Part shown: positions 1-6,079 of the stretch, piece by piece
Numbering within the stretch: position 1 is the first letter of the stretch
How the letters are laid out: every line of letters starts with the position of its first letter
Assembly (NCBI GenBank): GCA_052387115.1
Contig: JBQTJM010000071.1
Span: forward strand, 1-6,079
From: JACCXJ01 sp052387115
GTDB lineage: Bacteria > Pseudomonadota > Gammaproteobacteria > JACCXJ01
Direction of reading: 5' to 3'
DNA: 6,079 nucleotides
Notes under the pieces: model-generated
Databases searched by the model: none
The model's input: only the letters and a program-made list of their open reading frames with translations
What the model was told of the DNA's origin: nothing
Program-made: the position numbers and the translations under genes

Positions 1-631
1 GCACCTCGAACCCCACATGGAACAGCGCCTGCCAGCGCTGCCGGAGATACGTGAAGAGATCTCGCTTATGGGGCAACAACTTGTCCAAACACCGATACAG
101 CTTGTCGATCTGCACGAGACCAAAATCCTCACCCAAGAGATCGGCCATCGCGCTTTGTTCATACCATTGCCGATGCAGCCGCCACTCGCTGCCCGGATCG
201 ATCAAGCGATAACAGACCAAGGTCTTGAACACATTCAGCCAACGGGTCCCCTGTCGACTGACCGGCAGTCTATTGGACCAAAGCTCATCCAACCTCAGCT
301 GATCCCAAAGGAGACAGGCCAACCAGCAGGCACCCCATTGCCGGGGACGATGTAATTGCAGATCGCTGAGCTTGATCCTCACAATCTCACAGTCCAAGGG
401 GGGTGCCACACGATCTTCGGGGAAGATGGCCATCTGCTTGGGTCGGACCTCACCCTCCTGCACTACTTCGATTGTCTTACACCAGCTTGCTCTCTGACCG
501 TCATTGATCTCCCCTAGGTACAGCACCTGCCTTTGAACCACCCGCCCACCCCGGGTACGTCGATTCTCTACGATACTCCAGTAGCGGTGTTCCTTGCCAT
601 CCTTAAGGCGGGTCTTGGCGCGCAGAAACAT
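1..631 (-). CDS. IS1634 family (IS4 superfamily) transposase, N-terminal part, cut by window edge
   Basis: This would catalyse DDE-type cut-and-paste movement of its own element. The minus strand from the ATG at 631-629 stays open for 210 codons to the window edge. The product begins MFLRAKTRLKDGKEHRYWS and continues with the segments VVQRQVLYLGEIND, RPRQWGACWLACLLWDQL, GTRWLNVFKTLVCYRLIDP, GSEWRLHRQWYEQSAMADLL and YRCLDKLLPHK. I recognise this as the conserved N-terminal region of bacterial IS1634-type transposases. The DDE catalytic core lies further downstream, outside the window, so whether the gene is intact cannot be judged. The start is the first ATG after an in-frame TGA about 36 bases upstream, and no strong Shine-Dalgarno sequence precedes it, which is common for IS genes. 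No frameshift or stop occurs in the visible part. The plus-strand ORFs in this stretch are its shadows. Confidence 0.85.
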   Translation of the reverse strand, partial: MFLRAKTRLKDGKEHRYWSIVENRRTRGGRVVQRQVLYLGEINDGQRASWCKTIEVVQEGEVRPKQMAIFPEDRVAPPLDCEIVRIKLSDLQLHRPRQWGACWLACLLWDQLRLDELWSNRLPVSRQGTRWLNVFKTLVCYRLIDPGSEWRLHRQWYEQSAMADLLGEDFGLVQIDKLYRCLDKLLPHKRDLFTYLRQRWQALFHVGFEV

Positions 632-686
632 GCCGTGAGTTTCGCAGAAACTCGAGCCCAGTCAAGTACCAAGGTCGGCACTACAC
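1..686 (-). mobile_element. Right part of an IS1634-type insertion sequence, left part outside the window
   Basis: The block consists of the 5' part of a transposase gene on the minus strand plus a short leader. The other half of the element lies beyond position 1, so the terminal inverted repeats cannot be paired and the boundary is an estimate. I place the outer end near 686, where the minus strand reads TGTAGTGCCGACC, because composition changes a little further out, from mixed to AT-rich at about 720-780. No target-site duplication can be tested here. That an IS is present is well supported by the transposase; the exact end is inference. Confidence 0.55.
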
Positions 687-1155
687 GCGCTTTTCCAGGC
701 GATCTCAATAATCCGGTTCGGATAATCAGCGGGTTAACAATTCAAAATATTTGATCTTTGTGAAAATCAAGGTTGAGTTGCGGAAGTCGGGCTAAACACG
801 GACGCCACTAAGGTGGAACCCAATGTCGATTCCACGATCTAGCAAGAATACGTAAGGCCTGATCTTCATCTTTGGATATGTGGGTAACTCCGCAGCCATT
901 ATCGACAGATCCAGAGGTTCCTGCGCCGCCGAAGCGATGATGCCTTCGAGCCCGCATTAGGCGCCTGCTCAAGCCCACTATCCCAAGACCCGATAAACAC
1001 TTCTCTCCCTTGCCGGCCGATACCGGGCGGGCTGCGCTGCATCCGATCCTGACGGCAGCGCCGAATCCCTTTTCCAGGGATCCTTGCATCCACTGTCCAA
1101 CCGTTTCGTTATAGGTCGCGTGTTCCTGCATCCACGGATCGTTGTGTGATGCCCG

Positions 1156-1377
1156 TCATGGATCGGCTTGCCGTCCCAGATAGACGCGACCGTCTCCCAC
1201 CAAAATACAGCCCAAGGATTGGCCGTAGATCACAAAACGTACCTCAAGAGGATGAAAAACAAAGCCGATCTGGAGCGCGGTAATCGCCTCTCTTTGATCC
1301 GAGTCAGCCACGACGATGCAGCGGCAAGTTGCATGACCGTCGGCTGGCTGCCATGGAAAGGGCGACTTTGGATCCAC
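1156..1377 (-). CDS. Doubtful small ORF or gene remnant, unknown function, 73 codons
   Basis: I do not recognise the product. Starting from GTG at 1377 (the only in-frame start after an upstream TAG), it reads through a hydrophobic, beta-strand-like stretch, including ITALQIGFVFHPLEVRFVIY and GCILVGDGRVYLG, and ends at TGA (1158-1156). This looks more protein-like than the overlapping plus-strand ORF, but there is no clear ribosome-binding site, the start is not ATG, and it faces away from the long gene with its start only about 26 bases from that gene's ATG. It could be a real small divergent gene sharing a promoter region, a fragment of a decayed gene, or chance. I favour a remnant or chance. 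Confidence 0.22.
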   Translation of the reverse strand: MDPKSPFPWQPADGHATCRCIVVADSDQREAITALQIGFVFHPLEVRFVIYGQSLGCILVGDGRVYLGRQADP

Positions 1378-1390
1378 ACATACCGAGTTC

Positions 1391-1403
1391 GGAGACTACA
1401 AGG
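1391..1403 (+). promoter_or_regulatory. Ribosome-binding site region deciding the start of the long gene
   Basis: GGAG at 1391-1394 lies nine bases before the ATG at 1404, and AAGG at 1400-1403 lies six bases before a second in-frame ATG at 1410, so either ATG is served. The frame is also open upstream to a TAA at 1281, with an in-frame ATG at 1353, but that one lacks a purine-rich element at the right distance. It would also add 17 charged or polar residues in front of the signal peptide. I therefore choose 1404. Confidence 0.6.
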
Positions 1404-4400
1404 ATGAAAATGGTACCCTGTCGCAGGATTGTCACGTTAGCGTCGGAGCTCCTCACACTAGCGATATCCCGAAAAATCTTCGCCGCACTTCTCGCGGTTG
1501 TTCTGTTCTCCGGCGCTCCGCTAGGATTTCCCCAAAACGCCTCATCCCCGTTGCCCAACGAAGGGGCGGAACAGATCACACGCGCCCTGGCGGCCCTGGA
1601 GGTCCGCTATCAGCAGGGCCGGAATACGGAAGGGCCCGGGGTCTCGGGCGATATGCTCAGAGTTGCCGCTGAGCGCCACCAGCTCCTCGCAACACTCATT
1701 GAAGACCATCCAGGCAAAGTGCTGCAACTTGCTGTGCCCGATGATCTTCGCGACGGCATGCCGACCGAGGTCCAGCAGGCCCTCGAGCAGCCGCTGGAGC
1801 TGGAGGGGGACATCGAGGTCCTGCAGGTGGACCATAAAGACCCGAGCCGGAGCCGCGCTGTCTATGTGCTGACGACCCCTTTCGGGGAGCGTTTCTCCCT
1901 CCACTTCGCCGCTCATGCTCCAGGGCTCCTGAGTGGAGCACGGGTGCGCGCGCACGGCCTCGTGCTCTCCGGCGTCCAAACAAAATACGCTGGCGAAACA
2001 GACGGCGCGATGGCGCTGGAGGACGGGAATACCAGCATTGAGACCCTGGAGTCGGGAGGATCCGACGGCATCGACAGGAGCGCAACGGCCACGCCCTCGC
2101 TCCCCGGCACGATTGGAGAGCAACGCACCGTGGTACTGCTGGTAAACTTCCAGGACCACCCTACCAACAAACCCTGGACGCCCGAACAGGTAGGTAGTCT
2201 AGTGTTTGGAAAAGTAGGTGACTTCTTCAAAGAGAACTCCTACCGTCAGACCTGGCTGGCCGGCAATGTCCATGGCTGGTATACCCTTCCTATCGAGAGC
2301 ATGCAATGCGATCGATCTTCTATTGCCCGGGAGGCGAAATCGGCGGCGGCTGCAGCGGGGGTCGATCTCTCGGGATACAGGCGCTTCGTGTATGTCTTTC
2401 CCAAGAACGGCTGCACGTGGTCTGGCTTATCCACTGTCGGGGGCAGCCCTTCGGAGTCCTGGATCAACCATGACTTGACATGGGGGAGGGTCGCCCGCGA
2501 ACTCGGCCATGGCTTCGGTCTGTTTCGTTCACAGGGCCTCGACTGCACGCCCGGTACCCTCGGCTCCAAGTGTCGCAAGCTCGTCGCGGGTGACACCCTG
2601 GATGTCATGGGGCACCGCACCGCCCATCTGAATGTATTCCAGAAAGAACGACTGGGGTGGTTGAATTTCGGTGCTACACCTCCCATCACTACCATCGAGA
2701 CCGATGGCACCTACGATCTGGAACCTATGGAATCGCGCGGAATTCGCCCAAAGGCCCTGAAGGTGCTGAAAGGGATCGACCCGGCGACCGGCAATAGAAT
2801 CTGGTATTACATCGAGTACCGGCAGGCTATTGGTTTTGATAGCTGGATTCTCGGCGATCCTGACCTCTCTGAAGAAAACGTGCTAAACGGCGTGGTCCTT
2901 CACCTTGGCACCGAGGAAGTTGGTGGTAGCAGTGTGTTGTTGGACATGACCCCGGACAGTGCCTCCACCCCTGCGGACTTGTACGATCCGGCGCTGCCGG
3001 TAGGCCAGAGTTACTCCGATCCGGACACCGGCCTGACGATCACTACCGCATGGGCCAACGGCGGTAACGCCGCGGTGGCCGTGGGCTTTGCTCAGCCAGG
3101 ATGCGTGCGAACCAATCCAGCGCTCAGCGTCTCGTCGTCCGAGAACGGGGGGGTGACCGCCGGTGCACCCGTGACTTACAATATCGTGGTGACGGATAAC
3201 GATCCCGCCGCCTGCGGCGCGGCCCAGTTCGACCTCTCGGCGACCGTGCCGAAAGGCTGGACGGCCGCCTTTGTCGACGCGACATTGGGCCTGATCCCGG
3301 GTGCAAGTGCCTCGACCACGCTGACGGTGACCTCCCCCCCGTCGGCATCCGGCCCAACCTATGAGATCGTCGTGACGGCCAAGAACAGCACGACTCCCGC
3401 TAATGCCGCCTCAGCCGCCGCGAGCTACGTAGTGAACGCGCACCTCTCCCGCCCGTCCGCTGATGGCGCCGTTACGATGCAGAGTATGGGACTGTCGACG
3501 TCGGTGCAGGCCACCGACTCGGATGCGGAGGGTGTTCGACCGAGTGCGAAGTCGGTGACCCAGGCCGCCGACGTGGAAGCCGCCGAGGTATGGAAGGGCA
3601 TGGACCCAGGCGGTGGCGGCGGGGTGGTCGATGTGCTCGTCCATCCGAGTGATCCAAGCATCGTCTGGGCGGTCAGCGACCTCTCGGGCATCTTCAAGTC
3701 CGCGGATGGGGGCGTCACGTGGCATGACAAGGCAAGCCGCATCAAGCGCGAATCGATGACCTACAACGGCTCCAACAATGGGAAGCACACCCTCGCGTTG
3801 GATCCCAAGAACCCGAATACGGTCTATTACGCCTTTCAACCTATGTCAGACACGACGCGCCATGTGAAGAAGGGTCTGTGGCGGTCGCGGGATGGCGGGG
3901 AAACCTGGAGCCACCTCGGCTCCCCGACGTCTGCGCTTCTCGGGCGGGCCTCTCTGATCGTGGATCGCAACGGCACGCTCTTCGCGGCCGAAACGAACAC
4001 GTCCAACCTCTGGCTATCGAAGGACCAGGGCGACACGTTCGTGCGAAAAACCCTTCCGTTTACCACGCCGCCCGTCAACCAGGATTTGGCCGCAAGAGGC
4101 TGGGCTCTGCGGACGGTCGTTTCCGTCGATAACCGCCTGTACATCGCTAATCCCGACGCCACAACGCCCGCGACCCTCGGGCTGTTCTATTCGGATAACG
4201 AGGGTACCTCTTGGACGGCGGCCCCGGGGTTGGCCGGCAAGAAGATCTACGCGATGGACGCATCGCCCGTCGATCCGAAGCTCATTCTGGCCCTGGCGTT
4301 CGTTTCGGGCAGTCCATCCGTCGGTGAGATATACCGCTCTACCGATGGCGGTTCGTTTGTCAAGAACCCCGTCACCGTTGAGCTCAACTCCGCAGGCGAA

Positions 4401-6079
4401 AAGACCACTGGCGGGATAGCGATCAACGGCAAGGGGACGGCCATCGCTTGGGGGCTGGGCGCGGTGGGTAAAACAATGGCCATCAGTGCCGACCAGGGGA
4501 AGACCTTTGCCAGATACAGTCCCGGATTCTCCAAGGGAAGTTATGTATATAACGCGGCCCAATTCAGCAACGCTACGGATATCGCGGCCTCCCCCATCAG
4601 CGACAACTGGTACACCTCGAACATGGTCACCGTCTTCCGGAGCACCGACAACGGCCGGAACTTCACGGGAGTCGCGAAAGGCATCGAGATCATCGTGCCT
4701 GCCGAGGTCGTCGTGGATGTCTCCGATCCCAATCGTGTGCACTTGGCGAACCTGGACAACGGCCACATCTACACCACTGATCTTGGTAGAACGTGGACGA
4801 CAAGTGAGACTTTGCCATTCGCAGACACCCCAGGCATAGCCCAGGATCCCAATAACTCGAACGTCTTCTACAAATACTATCATTACGGGCCTGGTACCGA
4901 GGACCGCGGACTTTGGAAATCGACGAACAGGGGCGTGAATTGGACCTTCGTGTCCGATACCCCGGGGCTTCGCGTAAGGCAGCCGCCGCCCCGCATCAGT
5001 CTTCTGGTCGATCCGACCGACTCCAAGCGGATATATGCAGGTCTCTGCTCCACCAGCGGCGAGGAGTCCAGTCCCGGTCTTTACGTCTCCAACAACGGCG
5101 GCGCAATTTTCAGCAAGGTTCCGGGCTCTCCTAGATTCTGTCAAATCGTGCGAGGGAAGAGTGGCAAGCTCTACGGCCTTACGTTGCCCACGACGGGCGA
5201 TCTCTACAGTTTCGATCCCGCCACTGGAGTTTTTAAGAAACTACGTGACGATGCTAGCGGCGGCGTATCGGGGTTTGCCATACATCCCACCAACGAGAAC
5301 ATCCTCTTTGCCGCCGAAGGCACCTTCAAGAACCACGTCCTGGGTCTGCCCGTGAGTAATGGCCGCCTCCTGAAATCGACGGATGGGGGAACGACATGGC
5401 AGGAGATCAAAGACGCGGCGGGGAACTCTTTCAGTCCCTGGCAGATCTATGTGGACCCGGTCCGACCGACCGCCATGCTGATGTCCACCTACCGCCACTT
5501 CGAAGCGTCCGGCCTGCCGTCCGGTGTGATGCGCAGCCTCGATGGGGGCGCCAGGTGGCACAGCTTCCACCACAACCTGTCGCAAAACAACGTGAGATCC
5601 TTCACCTACGGCGGCGTTCCCGGTCGCGTCTACGCGGCCACCTTTAACATGGGGACGCATCGGATCGATTCCCTCTATACTTCGCCGATCGATGAAACCG
5701 TGCCCCCCACGGCGCCGAACGGGCTCACCGCGACCGTCACCTCCGCCACGCAGATCTCCCTCGGTTGGGGTCCGTCCACGGACAACGTCGGCGTGACCGG
5801 ATACCGCATCTTCCGCTGCACCGGCGCCGCCTGCGTCCCCACCACCATGGTCACGGCGGTCAGCGGGACGACTTTCGTGGACGCGGGTCTGTCCCCAGGG
5901 ACCACGTATGGCTATCGCCTGCGTGCAGAGGATGCGGCGGGGAACCTTTCCGACTATTCAGCCACAGTGAGTGCGACCATCCCGGACCCGCCTCCCACGA
6001 CGCCGACAGGGCTCACCGCGACCGTCAACTCCACCACGCAGATCTCCCTCGGTTGGGATCCGTCCACGGACAACGTCGG
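1404..6079 (+). CDS. Large secreted modular protein: M11-like (zinc-site-degenerate) domain, NEW3-like domain, Asp-box propeller, FN3 repeats; 3' end outside window
   Basis: The frame is open for 1558 codons with no stop before the right edge. Residues 1-46 look like a signal peptide: basic start, hydrophobic core at 25-36, likely cleavage between 38 and 46. Residues 47-240 resemble a propeptide. Residues 241-445 match bacterial M11 (gametolysin-type) metallopeptidases: entry strand RTVVLLVNFQDHP, ending of the helix motif in GLDC (C381), Met-turn region DVMG at 400-403 and FQKERLGWL at 412-420. The zinc motif is degenerate: R365, E366, H369, R375 instead of HExxHxxGxxH, so zinc peptidase activity is doubtful. 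Residues 567-677 (CVRTNPALSVSS to SYVV) resemble the NPCBM-associated NEW3 domain. Residues 678-729 are an Ala/Ser/Thr-rich linker. Residues 730-1428 carry eleven Asp-boxes, fit one or two beta-propellers, and begin like GH74 glycosidases. FN3 domains start at about 1434 and 1531. Inferred role: extracellular binding to protein or polysaccharide, possibly glycan cleavage. There is no co-oriented neighbour in view. The C-terminus, which might show anchoring or a secretion signal, is missing. Confidence 0.93.
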   Translation, partial: MKMVPCRRIVTLASELLTLAISRKIFAALLAVVLFSGAPLGFPQNASSPLPNEGAEQITRALAALEVRYQQGRNTEGPGVSGDMLRVAAERHQLLATLIEDHPGKVLQLAVPDDLRDGMPTEVQQALEQPLELEGDIEVLQVDHKDPSRSRAVYVLTTPFGERFSLHFAAHAPGLLSGARVRAHGLVLSGVQTKYAGETDGAMALEDGNTSIETLESGGSDGIDRSATATPSLPGTIGEQRTVVLLVNFQDHPTNKPWTPEQVGSLVFGKVGDFFKENSYRQTWLAGNVHGWYTLPIESMQCDRSSIAREAKSAAAAAGVDLSGYRRFVYVFPKNGCTWSGLSTVGGSPSESWINHDLTWGRVARELGHGFGLFRSQGLDCTPGTLGSKCRKLVAGDTLDVMGHRTAHLNVFQKERLGWLNFGATPPITTIETDGTYDLEPMESRGIRPKALKVLKGIDPATGNRIWYYIEYRQAIGFDSWILGDPDLSEENVLNGVVLHLGTEEVGGSSVLLDMTPDSASTPADLYDPALPVGQSYSDPDTGLTITTAWANGGNAAVAVGFAQPGCVRTNPALSVSSSENGGVTAGAPVTYNIVVTDNDPAACGAAQFDLSATVPKGWTAAFVDATLGLIPGASASTTLTVTSPPSASGPTYEIVVTAKNSTTPANAASAAASYVVNAHLSRPSADGAVTMQSMGLSTSVQATDSDAEGVRPSAKSVTQAADVEAAEVWKGMDPGGGGGVVDVLVHPSDPSIVWAVSDLSGIFKSADGGVTWHDKASRIKRESMTYNGSNNGKHTLALDPKNPNTVYYAFQPMSDTTRHVKKGLWRSRDGGETWSHLGSPTSALLGRASLIVDRNGTLFAAETNTSNLWLSKDQGDTFVRKTLPFTTPPVNQDLAARGWALRTVVSVDNRLYIANPDATTPATLGLFYSDNEGTSWTAAPGLAGKKIYAMDASPVDPKLILALAFVSGSPSVGEIYRSTDGGSFVKNPVTVELNSAGEKTTGGIAINGKGTAIAWGLGAVGKTMAISADQGKTFARYSPGFSKGSYVYNAAQFSNATDIAASPISDNWYTSNMVTVFRSTDNGRNFTGVAKGIEIIVPAEVVVDVSDPNRVHLANLDNGHIYTTDLGRTWTTSETLPFADTPGIAQDPNNSNVFYKYYHYGPGTEDRGLWKSTNRGVNWTFVSDTPGLRVRQPPPRISLLVDPTDSKRIYAGLCSTSGEESSPGLYVSNNGGAIFSKVPGSPRFCQIVRGKSGKLYGLTLPTTGDLYSFDPATGVFKKLRDDASGGVSGFAIHPTNENILFAAEGTFKNHVLGLPVSNGRLLKSTDGGTTWQEIKDAAGNSFSPWQIYVDPVRPTAMLMSTYRHFEASGLPSGVMRSLDGGARWHSFHHNLSQNNVRSFTYGGVPGRVYAATFNMGTHRIDSLYTSPIDETVPPTAPNGLTATVTSATQISLGWGPSTDNVGVTGYRIFRCTGAACVPTTMVTAVSGTTFVDAGLSPGTTYGYRLRAEDAAGNLSDYSATVSATIPDPPPTTPTGLTATVNSTTQISLGWDPSTDNV
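2496..2528 (+). other. Degenerate zinc-binding motif of the M11-like domain (residues 365-375)
   Basis: The codons CGC GAA CTC GGC CAT GGC TTC GGT CTG TTT CGT give R-E-L-G-H-G-F-G-L-F-R. In metzincin-like M11 peptidases this position holds HExxHxxGxxH, where the three His bind zinc and Glu is the general base. Here only Glu366, His369 and Gly372 are kept. Both Arg codons are one A-to-G transition away from His (CAC to CGC, CAT to CGT). Two residues on, Gln377 also stands where homologues, as I recall them, often have another His. Some algal M11 members (Volvox VMPs) are known with QExxH, so position 1 can vary, but loss of the third ligand as well is hard to reconcile with catalysis. Confidence 0.8.
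3591..5690 (+). repeat. Asp-box (BNR) beta-propeller region, eleven motifs over about 700 residues
   Basis: The Asp-box pattern S/T-x-D/N-x-G-x-x-W/F recurs, with first residues at 766 (SADGGVTW), 828 (SRDGGETW), 930 (SDNEGTSW), 979 (STDGGSFV), 1028 (SADQGKTF), 1080 (STDNGRNF), 1124 (TTDLGRTW), 1173 (STNRGVNW), 1229 (SNNGGAIF), 1325 (STDGGTTW) and 1378 (SLDGGARW). Such motifs sit in the hairpins of propeller blades in sialidases, VPS10/sortilin domains, Ycf48-like proteins and GH74 xyloglucanases. Spacing is mostly 44-62 residues, with gaps of about 100 at 828-930 and 1229-1325 where a blade has probably lost its motif. The total length suits two seven-bladed propellers, as in GH74. The repeats are divergent at DNA level, unlike the FN3 copies downstream. 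Confidence 0.8.
5711..6079 (+). repeat. Tandem FN3-coding repeat, 288-base (96-codon) period, second copy cut by window edge
   Basis: Positions 5711-5791 recur at 5999-6079 exactly 288 bases later, with six mismatches in 81 bases by my alignment. Both encode the start of a fibronectin type III domain (GLTATV, then QISLGW and PSTDNVG). The complete first domain continues with VTGYRIFRC, FVDAGLSPGTTYGYRLRAED and AAGNLSDYSATVSAT, typical FN3 B-G strands. A proline-rich joint (PDPPPTTP) links the copies. Composition is higher in GC than earlier in the gene: 45 of 60 bases at 5701-5760. The close DNA match across an in-frame period suggests recent duplication, and further copies may follow beyond the window. 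Confidence 0.88.

Larger units (their letters stand above)
687..1403. other. Intergenic stretch of about 700 bases with no convincing gene
   Basis: This separates the IS from the long secreted-protein gene. The first part is AT-rich: 721-780 has 20 G+C in 60 bases by direct count, against roughly 55-75% in the sampled lines of the long gene. The rest is of mixed composition. Short ORFs occur on both strands but give compositionally odd products (Arg/Ser/Gly-rich between 808 and 1131). The only one with a protein-like appearance is the minus ORF at 1156-1377, listed separately. A weak sigma-70-like pair is TTGCAT at 1084-1089 and GTTATA at 1108-1113, with an 18-base spacer. It is about 290 bases before the start codon and too weak to call. 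I see no tRNA, riboswitch or rho-independent terminator. The stretch may include the long gene's promoter and decayed remnants of a former gene. Confidence 0.6.

Noticed and set aside
17..355. Plus-strand ORF of 112 codons opposite the transposase
   Set aside because: The minus strand encodes a recognisable IS1634-type transposase over the same bases, and the plus product is Pro/Gln-rich with no domain.
711..724. Small perfect inverted repeat ATCCG-GTT-CGGAT
   Set aside because: The five-pair stem with no T-run is too short to call a terminator or an operator and does not coincide with the estimated IS end.
808..1131. Overlapping minus-strand ORFs in the intergenic stretch
   Set aside because: The products are Arg/Gly/Ser-rich, match nothing I know, and two overlapping frames look equally open, as expected by chance in such composition.
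1353..1355. Upstream in-frame ATG as the start of the long gene
   Set aside because: It has no suitable ribosome-binding site and would place 17 polar residues before the signal peptide. The ATG at 1404 has GGAG at nine bases.
1542..2159. Minus-strand ORF of 205 codons opposite the propeptide region
   Set aside because: It is antisense to the long gene, with no ribosome-binding site or recognisable motif. The plus-strand frame here connects the signal peptide to the M11-like domain without a break.
4014..5144. Minus-strand ORF of 376 codons opposite the propeller region
   Set aside because: It lies antisense to a clearly coding frame with regular Asp-box motifs. Its product has no recognisable domain and is explained by high GC in the wobble position of the real gene.

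Overview
The window reads as bacterial chromosomal DNA of moderately high GC, with a bacterial-type transposase and one very long open frame with a ribosome-binding site. The taxon cannot be fixed from sequence alone. An environmental Gram-negative bacterium is my guess, resting only on the large secreted multidomain protein and the IS type.

Layout. (1) Positions 1-631, minus strand: the N-terminal 210 codons of an IS1634-type (IS4-superfamily) transposase, running off the left edge. The IS probably ends a few tens of bases beyond the start codon, perhaps near 686. (2) About 690-1403: some 700 bases without a convincing gene. It begins with a markedly AT-rich patch around 720-780 and holds one doubtful minus-strand ORF (1156-1377). 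(3) From 1404 to the right edge, plus strand: one uninterrupted reading frame of at least 1558 codons, not finished in the window. It fills 77% of the window.

The long gene encodes a putative secreted modular protein. In order it has a signal peptide, a propeptide-like segment, a domain resembling bacterial M11 (gametolysin-type) metallopeptidases, an NPCBM-associated NEW3-like beta-sandwich, and an Ala/Ser/Thr-rich linker. Then comes a roughly 700-residue beta-propeller region with eleven Asp-box (BNR) motifs whose beginning resembles GH74 xyloglucanases. Last are fibronectin type III domains, with one complete and a second starting at the window edge.

The most notable point is that the zinc site of the peptidase-like domain is broken. 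The expected HExxHxxGxxH reads RELGHGFGLFR, so the first and third zinc ligands are Arg, while the glutamate, the middle His, the Met-turn and the rest of the fold signature remain. With the frame open throughout, this suggests a non-catalytic adhesion or binding protein, or one whose activity has moved to the propeller. The FN3 repeats are nearly identical at DNA level, which points to recent repeat expansion. No operon partner, RNA gene, CRISPR array or terminator is visible.
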